A stretch of 39,537 nt of DNA from NCBI GenBank assembly GCA_964202965.1, contig CAXNKG010000028.1, forward strand, positions 1 to 39,537, written 5' to 3'. The position numbers and the translations under genes were made by a program. This DNA comes from CAXNKG01 sp964202965. Its GTDB lineage: Bacteria; Acidobacteriota; Vicinamibacteria; Vicinamibacterales; UBA2999. Position 1 is the first letter of the stretch; every line of letters starts with the position of its first letter. Positions 30,449-38,025 of the stretch are shown one piece after another. The notes beneath the pieces were generated by a model. It saw nothing but the letters and a program-made list of their open reading frames with translations. It was not told the DNA's origin and ran no database searches.

Positions 30449-30534
30449 CAACTCCCAACGAGCCAATTCCCAAGGAGCCAATTCCCAAGGAGCCAATTCC
30501 CAAGGAGCCAGCGCCCACCGTTCTTTGGGAGTTG
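30449..30534. terminator. Long-range 10-bp inverted repeat between convergent genes
   Basis: CAACTCCCAA at 30449-30458 pairs perfectly with TTGGGAGTTG at 30525-30534, enclosing the 15-bp tandem repeat. It lies between the ends of the small secreted gene (30442) and ispH (30555). Possible bidirectional terminator; no U-tract. Confidence 0.4.
30460..30510. repeat. 15-bp tandem repeat (GAGCCAATTCCCAAG)x3.4
   Basis: Three identical 15-bp units at 30460-30474, 30475-30489 and 30490-30504, plus GAGCCA. TTCCCAA inside each unit can pair with TTTGGGAA just downstream, so alternative hairpins with the flanking inverted repeat are possible. Confidence 0.9.
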
Positions 30535-30554
30535 CGTGTTTGGGAACTGGGCGT

Positions 30555-31730
30555 TTAAGAGTTCGCGATCCGATCGAGCCGCCGGATGGCGGCATCCATC
30601 AGGTTGTCTGGCGTCGAGGCGCCCGACGTCAAGCCGACCGTCAGCGCACCGGCGGGCAGCCAGCCTGCCGTCACGACCTCCTCCGGGCGTCCCACGGGCT
30701 TGTGCCGGATTTCATCGGCCGAGACGAGGCCGTCCGGATCCGCGATATGGAAGGTGCGCACGCGCTGCGCGCAGATGCGCGCGAGGTTGCACGTGTTGCT
30801 GCTGTTCAACCCGCCAATCACGATCATCAGATCGACGTGCTGTTCGGCCAGGAGAGCGCCGACGGCATCCTGCCGGTCCTGCGTCGCGCTGCAAATCGTG
30901 TCGAACGCCTGGAACCGCGCTGCGAGGCCGGCGTCGCCGTCGCGATCCCGAATGGCCGCGCGAAACAGTTCGCCGATCTCCAGCGACTCCGAGCTCAGCA
31001 TTGTCGTCTGGTTGGCGCAGCCGATGCGCTGCAGGTCGCGGTCCGGGTCGAACCCCGGCGAGACCGCCCTGGCGAAGCGGGCGAGGAAGGCGTCGCGGCT
31101 GCCGCCGTTGCGGATGTAGTCGCAGACGGCGCCAGCCTCGGCGTGGTCGAGCACGATGAGGTACCGGCCGCTGCCGGCGTGAAGCGCCTGCGAGGCGGTC
31201 GCCTGCGTCTCCTCGTGCCAGTACTTGCCGTGGATGATGGAGGTGAATCCGTCCTCGCCGTAACGCTTCACGTTCTTCCAGACGTTCAGCACAGAGCCGC
31301 AGGTGGTGTCGACGAGGATGCAGCCGCGCTGCTGTAGTTCCACGAGCAGCTCGATCGTGACGCCGAACGCCGGGAGGATGACGACTTCGTCGGGCGTGAG
31401 GCGGTCGATCGTTTCTCCCGGATCCGACAGGAATCGGATGCCCTGGCCGCGCAGCTTGTCGTTCACGTGCGGGTTGTGGATGATTTCGCCGGTGAGGTAC
31501 ACGGTCCGGTCGGGAAAGCGGCGGCGCGCCTGGTACGCATAGTCGACGGCGCGGTCGACGCCATAGCAGAACCCGAACTCCCGGGCGAGATGGACCGTCA
31601 GGCGTCCCGACGCGTACGTGAAGTCTGCGCTCTTGATGCTCTCGATCAGGTCGCTGTGATAGCTCTCGGCGAGGACGCCGGCGACTGCGTGCTTGAGATC
31701 GAGACCCTTACGGAAGATCAGCGGGGGCAC
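30555..31730 (-). CDS. ispH: 4-hydroxy-3-methylbut-2-enyl diphosphate reductase (long, plant/cyanobacterial-like form)
   Basis: 391 aa from GTG 31730. Last step of the MEP pathway: HMBPP to IPP and DMAPP with a [4Fe-4S] cluster. The three cluster cysteines are visible: Cys55 in REFGFCYGVDRAVDYAYQ, Cys144 in VDTTCGSVLNVWKNV, Cys280 in DTICSATQDRQDAV; also GEIIHNPHVN and GGLNSSNTCNLA. An N-terminal extension (about 40 residues, RKGLDLKHAVAGVLAESYHS) and the length place it with the ~400-residue IspH of plants and cyanobacteria rather than the ~315-residue E. coli type. Its GTG overlaps the TAG of the putative anti-sigma gene by one base (TAGTG), so translation is coupled to the sigma operon. 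Confidence 0.93.
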   Translation of the reverse strand: MPPLIFRKGLDLKHAVAGVLAESYHSDLIESIKSADFTYASGRLTVHLAREFGFCYGVDRAVDYAYQARRRFPDRTVYLTGEIIHNPHVNDKLRGQGIRFLSDPGETIDRLTPDEVVILPAFGVTIELLVELQQRGCILVDTTCGSVLNVWKNVKRYGEDGFTSIIHGKYWHEETQATASQALHAGSGRYLIVLDHAEAGAVCDYIRNGGSRDAFLARFARAVSPGFDPDRDLQRIGCANQTTMLSSESLEIGELFRAAIRDRDGDAGLAARFQAFDTICSATQDRQDAVGALLAEQHVDLMIVIGGLNSSNTCNLARICAQRVRTFHIADPDGLVSADEIRHKPVGRPEEVVTAGWLPAGALTVGLTSGASTPDNLMDAAIRRLDRIANS

Positions 31731-32254
31731 TACTGCGCCGCGCCCTCCCAGACGAGCGGCGTGAGATCGTCAAGCGGGCGCAGCGCGGAGCCACCGGTGG
31801 TTTCGATCGCGATTTCCAGCAGGCCGAGGAACTCTTCCTCCGACATGGTGGTCGAGATGGCCTGCAGCGTCGGCTGCGACAGGCCGATCGCGATGGTTTC
31901 GGACGGTTCCTGCCGTACGGCGCCCGGCAGGTCGTGGGCGAGGTGGCCGGCGGCGACGCCGATGAGCAGCCCGGCGGCCGCCGCGCCGGCGATCCAGCGC
32001 ATGCCCGGACGCGCGCGGAGGGCCGGGCGCGCCGGCTGTGCATTCGGGAACGCGATGATCTGTCCCGGCCGCGTTTCTTCCTCGATCCGCTGGAGCACGT
32101 TGGTCCGCTGGCGCGCGAGCCGCTCGTCCGTCAGGGCCGCATCGGCCTCGGCGCGGAGTACGGTCGACACCTCGTCGATCAACCGCGCATCGGACACCGG
32201 GTTCTCATGCGGGTTCTCATGCGGGTTCTCACGCGGGTTCTCAGGCATGGTCAT
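31730..32254 (-). CDS. Single-TM protein, putative anti-sigma factor of the ECF sigma
   Basis: Start set at ATG 32254, which overlaps the sigma stop as ATGA; the frame is open upstream to 32602, but that part only mirrors the sigma gene. The product is 174 aa. N-terminus: MTMPENPR followed by ENPH/ENPV repeats from a 12-bp tandem repeat; a cytoplasmic helical part (LIDEVSTVLRAEADAALTDE, RTNVLQRIEEETRPGQI); one membrane helix at about residues 90-110 (WIAGAAAAGLLIGVAAGHLA); then a small periplasmic part ending in LTPLVWEGAAQ. There is no zinc-binding HxxxCxxC motif, so it is not a ZAS-type anti-sigma. Position and topology suggest the anti-sigma role; this is inferred. Confidence 0.65.
   Translation of the reverse strand: MTMPENPRENPHENPHENPVSDARLIDEVSTVLRAEADAALTDERLARQRTNVLQRIEEETRPGQIIAFPNAQPARPALRARPGMRWIAGAAAAGLLIGVAAGHLAHDLPGAVRQEPSETIAIGLSQPTLQAISTTMSEEEFLGLLEIAIETTGGSALRPLDDLTPLVWEGAAQ
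32199..32246 (-). repeat. 12-bp in-frame tandem repeat x4 (ENPx) in the putative anti-sigma gene
   Basis: Units GGGTTCTCATGC, the same again, GGGTTCTCACGC, GGGTTCTCAGGC at 32199, 32211, 32223 and 32235. On the coding strand each encodes Glu-Asn-Pro plus Arg/His/Val, lengthening the N-terminus without shifting the frame. Confidence 0.9.
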
Positions 32255-32919
32255 CGCTCGTGCACCAGCAGGGCGCGCAGTTTGCGGATGGCGCGGAACA
32301 GGTGCACGCGCACCGTCGCCTCGCTGAGGCCCAGCGCCTGGCTGACCTCGCTCGTGGTCTGCTCGCCAATCTGGCAGAGGGTAAAGACGGTGCGCTGCCG
32401 GTCTGGCAGCTGTTGGACGGCTGCCACGATCAGGCGGCCACGCTCGCTGCCGAGCAGCCGCTGCTCGGGCGACGGCTGTGGCGCGGCTGGCTCGTACGAC
32501 ACGCCGTCGACGCCCGCGGGCATCGGTACGGTCCAGCGGATGCGGCGCGCCCGCGCTTTCTGCAGGTCGAGGCAGCGGTTGACCAGGATGCGCGTGAACC
32601 ACATCTCGAAGGGCAGGTCCTCGCGATAACTCGTGATGTGCGTGAACACCTTGACGAATGCGTCCTGCACGGCCTCATCGGCATCCTGCACGTCCCTCAA
32701 ATACTGGTAGGCGATGCGGCCGGCTCGCCGCTGGAGGTTCGTCACCAGGAGGGCGAATCGCTCGCGCGCCGCATCACGCCTGCCCGCGACGACCAGCGCC
32801 TTGACGTCGGCCGCAATCGCCGAGTCCGTGGACAGGGCTGCAACCGGCTGGAGTCCTGCTGGCGCTGCAGCCGTGGACGTCACCGGGGCGGTCAACCGCT
32901 GAGAGGTCGTTCTGGACAT
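32251..32919 (-). CDS. ECF-type RNA polymerase sigma factor
   Basis: 222 aa. Region 2: FALLVTNLQRRAGRIAYQYL, then the core-binding and -10 recognition stretch DVQDADEAVQDAFVKVFTHI and LPFEMWFTRILVNRCLDLQK. Region 4: QQLPDRQRTVFTLCQIGEQT, then the helix-turn-helix TSEVSQALGLSEATVRVHLF. Usual ECF layout with an N-terminal ~35-residue low-complexity Ala/Thr/Pro extension. The ATG at 32919 lies just below an ECF-like -10, so a later start (TTG codon 9 or GTG codon 13) may be used. Operon: sigma, putative anti-sigma (ATGA overlap), ispH (TAGTG overlap). Confidence 0.93.
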   Translation of the reverse strand: MSRTTSQRLTAPVTSTAAAPAGLQPVAALSTDSAIAADVKALVVAGRRDAARERFALLVTNLQRRAGRIAYQYLRDVQDADEAVQDAFVKVFTHITSYREDLPFEMWFTRILVNRCLDLQKARARRIRWTVPMPAGVDGVSYEPAAPQPSPEQRLLGSERGRLIVAAVQQLPDRQRTVFTLCQIGEQTTSEVSQALGLSEATVRVHLFRAIRKLRALLVHER

Positions 32920-32921
32920 GA

Positions 32922-32949
32922 ATTACGGCTACTTCAGAGGCGTGTTTAC
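32922..32949 (-). promoter_or_regulatory. ECF-type promoter candidate before the sigma gene (autoregulation)
   Basis: Minus strand: TGTAAAC at 32949..32943 (GTAAACA at 32948..32942), then CGTAAT at 32927..32922; 15 bases between the latter two. This resembles the elements at 2506..2478 and 30105..30077 with one base less spacing. Transcription would begin within the first codons annotated, so either the start codon or the promoter is misplaced. Confidence 0.4.
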
Positions 32950-32995
32950 AGGTGCAGTGACTATACTCCACGTCTCCCCAACCCCTTGCCGCGGG

Positions 32996-33025
32996 TTGAC
33001 TTGCGTCCAACCCGGCCGGTACCAT
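32996..33025 (+). promoter_or_regulatory. Sigma-70-type promoter of the pckA operon
   Basis: TTGACT at 32996-33001, 18-base spacer, TACCAT at 33020-33025. Transcription would begin about 4 bases before ATG 33037, and no Shine-Dalgarno is present, so the mRNA is nearly leaderless. Confidence 0.5.
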
Positions 33026-33036
33026 TCTGATCCCCT

Positions 33037-34635
33037 ATGCCCATTCACGTTGAGCGTGCGCGCGGTCTCGAAGCGGTCGGTATTCTGCGGTCCGGAACAG
33101 TTCGATGGAACCTGAGCACGCCAGCGCTCACCGAGATTTCCGTCGCCCGTCATGAAGGACACCTGGCCAAGGACGGCCCGCTGGTCGCGCGGACGGGCCA
33201 GCACACGGGCCGATCCCCGAACGACAAGTTCGTCGTCAGGGAGCCGTCGAGCGAACAGCACGTCCACTGGGGCGACGTGAACCGGCCTCTGGATCCGGCG
33301 AAGTTCGATGCGCTGCATAAGGACCTCGTCGCCTACCTGCAGGACAAGGAGCTCTTCGTCCTGGACGCGTGGGCGGGCGCCGATCCGACCTACACGCTGC
33401 CGATTCGCGTCGTCAACGAGTACGCGTGGCACAACATCTTCGCGCGCAACATGTTCCTGCCGGAGAACGATCCGGCCAGGCGCGCGGAACACCTTCCCGA
33501 GTACACGGTCATCGACGCCCCGAACTTCAAGGCCGATCCCGCGAAGCACGGTTCGCGCACCGAGTCCTTCATTTTCGTGAACTTCGGCAAGAAACTGGTG
33601 CTGATTGGCGGCACGAGCTACGCCGGCGAGATCAAGAAGTCGATCTTTTCGATCCTGAACTACACCCTCCCGCTCCAGGGCGTGCTCTCGATGCACTGCT
33701 CGGCGAATGTGGGCGCGGGCGGCGACACGGCGCTCTTCTTCGGCCTGTCCGGCACGGGCAAGACGACGCTCTCGAGCGACCCGGTACGGCAGCTGCTCGG
33801 CGACGATGAGCATGGTTGGAGCGATGCGGGCGTCTTCAACTTCGAGGGCGGCTGCTACGCGAAGATGATCAAGCTGTCGCCTGAGGCCGAGCCGCAGATC
33901 TACGCGACGACCAGGCGCTTCGGTACGATCCTCGAGAACGTCGTGATGGATCCCGACACGCGGGAGCTCGACCTCGACGACCAGTCGCTCACCGAGAACA
34001 CCCGCGGCTCCTATCCCCTCGGATTCATCGACAACGCGATTCTCACGGGCACGGCAGGGCACCCCACGAACGTCGTGATGCTGACCGCGGATGCCTACGG
34101 TGTGCTGCCGCCCATCTCGCGGCTGACGCCGGATCGCGCCATGTATCACTTCCTGTCCGGCTACACGGCCCGCGTGGCGGGGACCGAGAAGGGCGTCACC
34201 GAGCCGAAGGCGGTGTTCAGCACGTGCTTCGGCGCGCCATTCCTCCCGCTGAATCCGAACGTGTACGCGACGATGCTCGGCGAGAAGCTTGCCAGACACC
34301 AGGCGCGCGTCTGGCTGGTCAACACGGGCTGGACGGGCGGGCCGTACGGTGTCGGCAAGCGCATGAAGATTGCGCACACGCGCGCCATGATCAACGCCGC
34401 GCTCGCGGGGCAGCTCGACAAGGTGCAGTACCGCGCCGACCCGGTCTTCAACGTCGACGTGCCCACGAGTTGTCCAGGCGTGCCAGACGAGGTCCTCGAT
34501 CCGCGCAAGACATGGCCGGACGGCAGGGCCTACGACGAGCAGGCGAAGAAGCTGGCCGCGATGTTCGCCGAGAATTTCAAGCGGTTCGAGAAGGACGTCG
34601 CCGAGACGGTCAAGGCCGCGGGCCCCAGGGCGTAA
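33037..34635 (+). CDS. pckA: Phosphoenolpyruvate carboxykinase (ATP)
   Basis: 532 aa, normal length. Converts oxaloacetate plus ATP to PEP, CO2 and ADP, the entry step of gluconeogenesis. ATP-type motifs: RTGQHTGRSPNDKF, kinase-1a P-loop FGLSGTGKTTLSSD starting at Gly236, and the metal/kinase-2 region HGWSDAGVFNFEGGCYAKMI; also TRGSYPLGFID and NTGWTGGPYGVGKRM. The N-terminus up to VGILRSGTVRWNLSTPAL is ordinary. Followed with no gap by gatB (TAA then GTG). Placing a central carbon gene at the head of a gatB-ftsEX run is unusual. Confidence 0.96.
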   Translation: MPIHVERARGLEAVGILRSGTVRWNLSTPALTEISVARHEGHLAKDGPLVARTGQHTGRSPNDKFVVREPSSEQHVHWGDVNRPLDPAKFDALHKDLVAYLQDKELFVLDAWAGADPTYTLPIRVVNEYAWHNIFARNMFLPENDPARRAEHLPEYTVIDAPNFKADPAKHGSRTESFIFVNFGKKLVLIGGTSYAGEIKKSIFSILNYTLPLQGVLSMHCSANVGAGGDTALFFGLSGTGKTTLSSDPVRQLLGDDEHGWSDAGVFNFEGGCYAKMIKLSPEAEPQIYATTRRFGTILENVVMDPDTRELDLDDQSLTENTRGSYPLGFIDNAILTGTAGHPTNVVMLTADAYGVLPPISRLTPDRAMYHFLSGYTARVAGTEKGVTEPKAVFSTCFGAPFLPLNPNVYATMLGEKLARHQARVWLVNTGWTGGPYGVGKRMKIAHTRAMINAALAGQLDKVQYRADPVFNVDVPTSCPGVPDEVLDPRKTWPDGRAYDEQAKKLAAMFAENFKRFEKDVAETVKAAGPRA

Positions 34636-36078
34636 GTGGATTTCGAGCCCGTCATCGGTCTCGAGATCCACTGCCAGCTCCAGACACGAACCAAGATCTT
34701 CTGCGGGTGCAGCACGGCGTTCGGCGCGCCCCCGAATTCCCAGGTCTGTCCCGTGTGCCTCGGGCTGCCGGGCGCGCTGCCCGTCCTGAACCGTCAGGCG
34801 GTCGATTACGCTATCCGGGCTGCGCTCGCGCTTGGCTGTGAGATTCAGCGCGAATCCGTCTTCGCGCGCAAGAACTACTTCTATCCGGACCTTCCCAAGG
34901 GCTATCAGATCTCGCAGTATGAGCGGCCGCTCGCGCTTGGCGGCGGGCTCACGATTGCCGCGGGCGGCGGCAAGCGCGTCGGGCTCACGCGCATCCACAT
35001 GGAGGAAGACGCGGGCAAGTCGCTCCACGAGGGATTTCCCGATTCCGGCCGGCGGACGTACCTCGACTTCAACCGCAGCGGTGTCCCCCTGATCGAGATC
35101 GTCACCGAGCCCGACATGCGGTCGGCGGCCGAGGCGTCGGAGTGTTTCGCGAAGCTGCGTGACATCCTCGTCTGGATCGGCGTCAACGACGGCAACATGG
35201 AAGAGGGCAGCCTGCGCTGCGACGCGAATGTGTCGGTGCGGCCGGTCGGGCAGATCGCGTTTGGCGTGAAGACCGAGGTCAAGAATCTCAATTCGTTCCG
35301 CTACGTTCAGAAGGCGATAGAGTACGAGGTGGATCGGCAGGTCGGTTTGCTCGACAGCGGCGGGCGCGTCGTCCAGGAAACGCGCCTGTTCGATTCGTCT
35401 GGCGGCGCGACGCACGCGATGCGGAGCAAGGAGGACGCGCACGACTACCGGTACTTCCCGGAGCCCGATCTGCCGCCTCTGCGGGTCGAAGCCGCCCGCG
35501 TCGACCGCGCGCGGGAGACGATGCCCGAACTGCCCGACGCACGCCGCGCGCGCTTTGTCGCGGCGTACGGACTGCCCGAGTACGACGCGGGCGTGCTCAC
35601 GCAGTCGGCCGCCCTCGCGGAGTACTACGAGCAGGTCGCACGGGATGCGGGCAATCCGAAGGCGGCCAGCAACTGGGTCATGGGCGAGTTGCTCCGGACC
35701 CTGAAGGAGCGCGGGGCCGACATCGCCGGCGTGCCGCTGGCCGCCGGCGCGCTGGCAGGTCTCATCACGCTCATCGACAAGGGCGTGCTCAGCAGTTCGA
35801 CCGCCAAGGACGTCTTCGCGAAGATGTACGACTCCGGGCGGAGCGCGGACGAGATTGTCGCGGCGGAAGGACTCGCGCAGATTGACGACGAGTCGGCGCT
35901 CCTGGCGATCGTGAAAGACGTCATGGCCAGGAATGCCGATGCCATCGCCCAGGTGCGCGCGGGGAAGAACAACGCGTTCGGGTTCCTTGTCGGCCAGGTC
36001 ATGAAGGGGAGCGGCGGCAAGGCGAACCCCACACTCGCCAATCAACTGCTCCGGCGCGAGATCGAGGACGCCCCGTGA
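34636..36078 (+). CDS. gatB: Asp-tRNA(Asn)/Glu-tRNA(Gln) amidotransferase subunit B
   Basis: 480 aa from GTG 34636, directly after the pckA stop; AGGG lies a few bases upstream. GatB binds and kinates the misacylated tRNA in the GatCAB complex. Motifs: FEPVIGLEIHCQLQTRTKIF, the zinc-site cysteines FCGCSTAF and VCPVCLGLPG, FARKNYFYPDLPKGYQISQY, TRIHMEEDAGKSLH, FNRSGVPLIEIVTEPD, RCDANVS and EVKNLNSFR, then a GatB/YqeY C-terminal domain (to ANPTLANQLLRREIED). gatA and gatC are not in the window. Overlaps ftsE by GTGA. Confidence 0.96.
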   Translation: MDFEPVIGLEIHCQLQTRTKIFCGCSTAFGAPPNSQVCPVCLGLPGALPVLNRQAVDYAIRAALALGCEIQRESVFARKNYFYPDLPKGYQISQYERPLALGGGLTIAAGGGKRVGLTRIHMEEDAGKSLHEGFPDSGRRTYLDFNRSGVPLIEIVTEPDMRSAAEASECFAKLRDILVWIGVNDGNMEEGSLRCDANVSVRPVGQIAFGVKTEVKNLNSFRYVQKAIEYEVDRQVGLLDSGGRVVQETRLFDSSGGATHAMRSKEDAHDYRYFPEPDLPPLRVEAARVDRARETMPELPDARRARFVAAYGLPEYDAGVLTQSAALAEYYEQVARDAGNPKAASNWVMGELLRTLKERGADIAGVPLAAGALAGLITLIDKGVLSSSTAKDVFAKMYDSGRSADEIVAAEGLAQIDDESALLAIVKDVMARNADAIAQVRAGKNNAFGFLVGQVMKGSGGKANPTLANQLLRREIEDAP

Positions 36079-36734
36079 TCGAAACGCAACATCTATCCAA
36101 GTTGTACAGCCGGGGGTTGTACGCCCTGCGCGATCTGACGATCAGCGTCGCGAAGGGCGAGTTCGTGTTTCTCACCGGCCCGAGCGGCGCGGGCAAGTCG
36201 ACCTTCCTCCGCATGCTGCTCCTTCAGGAGCGCCCGAGCGAAGGCGAGATTTTCGTCAACGGACATAACCTCGCGACGCTGTCGCGCAGCGACATTCAGG
36301 AGTATCGGCGCGGCATCGGGTTCATCTTCCAGGACTTCAAGCTGATTCCCTCGCGCACCGTGCTCGAGAACGTCTCGTTCGTGCCCGAGGTGCTCGGCGT
36401 GCCGGCAGCGCAGCAGAAGCGCCGCGCGTTTCAGGTGCTGAAGTGGGTCGGGCTGCAGCACCGGATGAACGCGCTGCCGAACGACCTCTCCGGCGGTGAG
36501 CAGCAGCGCGTCGCGATCGCCCGCGCACTCGCGAGTGAGCCGGTCCTGCTGCTGGCCGACGAGCCGACGGGCAACCTCGACCCCGATCTGTCGCTCGAGA
36601 TCATGAATCTCCTTCGCGAGGTCAACGCGGGCGGGACCACCGTCCTGGTGGCCACGCACGACCGCGAGCTCATTCGTCTGGTCGGACGCCGGACCGTCAC
36701 GCTCGACGCCGGCAAGGTCGTGGAGGTCGCATGA
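36075..36734 (+). CDS. ftsE: Cell-division ATPase FtsE
   Basis: 219 aa from GTG 36075. ABC ATPase: Walker A GPSGAGKST, FIFQDFKLIPSRTVLENVSF (FtsE-like Q-loop), signature LSGGEQQRVAIARAL, Walker B LLLADEPTG, H-loop VATHD. Start IETQHLSKLYSRGLYALRDL is typical. With FtsX it activates periplasmic peptidoglycan hydrolases at the septum. Overlaps gatB by GTGA and ftsX by ATGA, so all are translated from one message. Confidence 0.95.
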   Translation: MIETQHLSKLYSRGLYALRDLTISVAKGEFVFLTGPSGAGKSTFLRMLLLQERPSEGEIFVNGHNLATLSRSDIQEYRRGIGFIFQDFKLIPSRTVLENVSFVPEVLGVPAAQQKRRAFQVLKWVGLQHRMNALPNDLSGGEQQRVAIARALASEPVLLLADEPTGNLDPDLSLEIMNLLREVNAGGTTVLVATHDRELIRLVGRRTVTLDAGKVVEVA

Positions 36735-37618
36735 GGGCCATCGACTACGCGCTGCGCGAAGGATGGGCCAGCCTGTGGCGCAGCCGCGGCTCGAGCGCAT
36801 TTGCGATTCTGGCGATAGCGCTCGCGATGATCGTGCTCGGCACCCTGCTCCTGGTGACCTGGAACATCGAACGGATCCTGGTCCAGTGGGCCTCGGCCGC
36901 CGAGTTCTCGGTCTACCTGAGAGACGATGCCTCGTCGGAGCAGCGGGGCGCCATTGAGATGACGATCGACAGCAGCGGCGTGGTCGAGCGGCGTGAATTC
37001 ATCTCCAAGGCCGACGCGATCGGGCGTTTCCGCCGCGAGTTCGCCGAGCTGGCGTCGCTGACGGACAGTTTCGAGGGCAATCCGTTTCCGGCCTCGATTG
37101 AGGTCCGCATCCGGCCCGCTGCCGAGCAGGACGGCCGCACCGCCGCGCTCGTGCGGCAGGTATCGGGCCTGGCCGGCGTCGCGGATGTCCGATACGACCG
37201 GGAGTGGCTGGGCCGGCTGGCGTCGGGCCTGGCGGCTGTCCGCGGGGCGGGACTCGTGCTGGCCATTGTCATGGCGATGGCGGCGGCGCTGACCGTGGCG
37301 AGCGTCGTGCGTCTGGGCATGCATGCGCGCCGCCAGGAGCTCGACATCATGCAGTTGGTGGGGTCGCCGATCGCGTTCATCCGGGGTCCGTTCGTCGCGG
37401 AGGGCGTCCTGCAGGGCGGCCTCGGGGCCGTCACGGCCCTCGCCTTCCTGTGGCTGGGGCAGGGGCTCATCTCCGCGTTGTGGGGGACGGAACTCTCGGT
37501 CCTGTTCGACGGCGGATCGATCGCGTTCCTTCCCGCGAGGCTCTCGGCGGCGCTCGTGACGGGCGGGATGGCGGTTGGCGGCGTCGGCGGATTTGCGGCC
37601 TCCCGGCACGCGATTTAG
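36731..37618 (+). CDS. ftsX: Cell-division permease FtsX
   Basis: 295 aa. N-terminal cytoplasmic segment (YALREGWASLWRSRGSSA), first helix (FAILAIALAMIVLGTLLLVT), periplasmic domain with EFSVYLRDDASSEQRGAIE, VERREFISKADAIGRFR and FPASIEVRIRP, then three helices (VLAIVMAMAAALTVASVVRL; VLQGGLGAVTALAFLWLGQG; LVTGGMAVGGVGGFAA) around RRQELDIMQLVGSPIAFIRG. This is the four-helix FtsX plan. The transcript may end in the degenerate heptamer repeat that follows the stop. Confidence 0.95.
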   Translation: MRAIDYALREGWASLWRSRGSSAFAILAIALAMIVLGTLLLVTWNIERILVQWASAAEFSVYLRDDASSEQRGAIEMTIDSSGVVERREFISKADAIGRFRREFAELASLTDSFEGNPFPASIEVRIRPAAEQDGRTAALVRQVSGLAGVADVRYDREWLGRLASGLAAVRGAGLVLAIVMAMAAALTVASVVRLGMHARRQELDIMQLVGSPIAFIRGPFVAEGVLQGGLGAVTALAFLWLGQGLISALWGTELSVLFDGGSIAFLPARLSAALVTGGMAVGGVGGFAASRHAI

Positions 37619-37623
37619 TAGAC

Positions 37624-37651
37624 GGTAGGCAGCAGGCGGCAGGCAGACGGG
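37624..37651. repeat. Degenerate heptamer array after ftsX
   Basis: GGTAGGC-AGCAGGC-GGCAGGC-AGACGGG: four imperfect 7-bp units starting six bases past the ftsX stop, related to the GTAGGCA array at 27234. Confidence 0.6.
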
Positions 37652-37667
37652 CCGGATCGAGGGCGCG

Positions 37668-37697
37668 TTGACAGCCCGAAGTCGCCCTCGCTACACT
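37668..37697 (+). promoter_or_regulatory. Sigma-70-type promoter before the Cys-rich small protein
   Basis: TTGACA at 37668-37673, 18-base spacer, TACACT at 37692-37697. This is the best -35 box seen in the window, about 10 bases of leader before ATG 37714, and it separates this unit from the ftsX operon. Confidence 0.6.
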
Positions 37698-37713
37698 TGA
37701 GGCCATCACAGGT

Positions 37714-38025
37714 ATGGCGCTGGCAAGGAACCGGGTGTCACGCTTTCTCTCCGATGCTTGTCCGCAGGCCGAGCCTATCTTCCATCCCCTGTCCAACTTC
37801 TACCGCGAAGAGTTCGTCAAGTGCCAGCGGTGCCTGGATGCGCACCGTGAGTGCTATTCGGAGCGCACGATCACCGAGGTCGAACAGGCGCTCTCGAAGG
37901 TGCTCTCGGAGCTCGATCACCTGTGCGCGAAGGAAGACGCCGACCGGATCGTCAGCGGCCTCCTGCAGAAGTTCGATACGTTGACCCTCCTCTCCACCTG
38001 GTCCGACCCCCGACAGACTCACTGA
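37714..38025 (+). CDS. Small protein with a C-x2-C-x6-C cluster, function unknown
   Basis: 103 aa from ATG 37714. No signal peptide. Central FVKCQRCLDAHRECYSER has three cysteines (C-x2-C-x6-C) with a His, possibly metal- or redox-linked; another Cys is in ELDHLCAKEDADR and one near the N-terminus (SDACPQ). The C-terminal half is helical (TEVEQALSKVLSELDHL). I do not recognise a family. Behind its own sigma-70-type promoter; its TGA (38023-38025) overlaps the CTG that probably starts the glycerate kinase, so the two are coupled. Confidence 0.6.
   Translation: MALARNRVSRFLSDACPQAEPIFHPLSNFYREEFVKCQRCLDAHRECYSERTITEVEQALSKVLSELDHLCAKEDADRIVSGLLQKFDTLTLLSTWSDPRQTH

Noticed and set aside
32929..36045. 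1038-codon open frame on the minus strand opposite pckA and gatB
   Set aside because: Spans two unrelated genes and their junction, Arg/Leu/Asp/His-rich, no domain; an antisense shadow.
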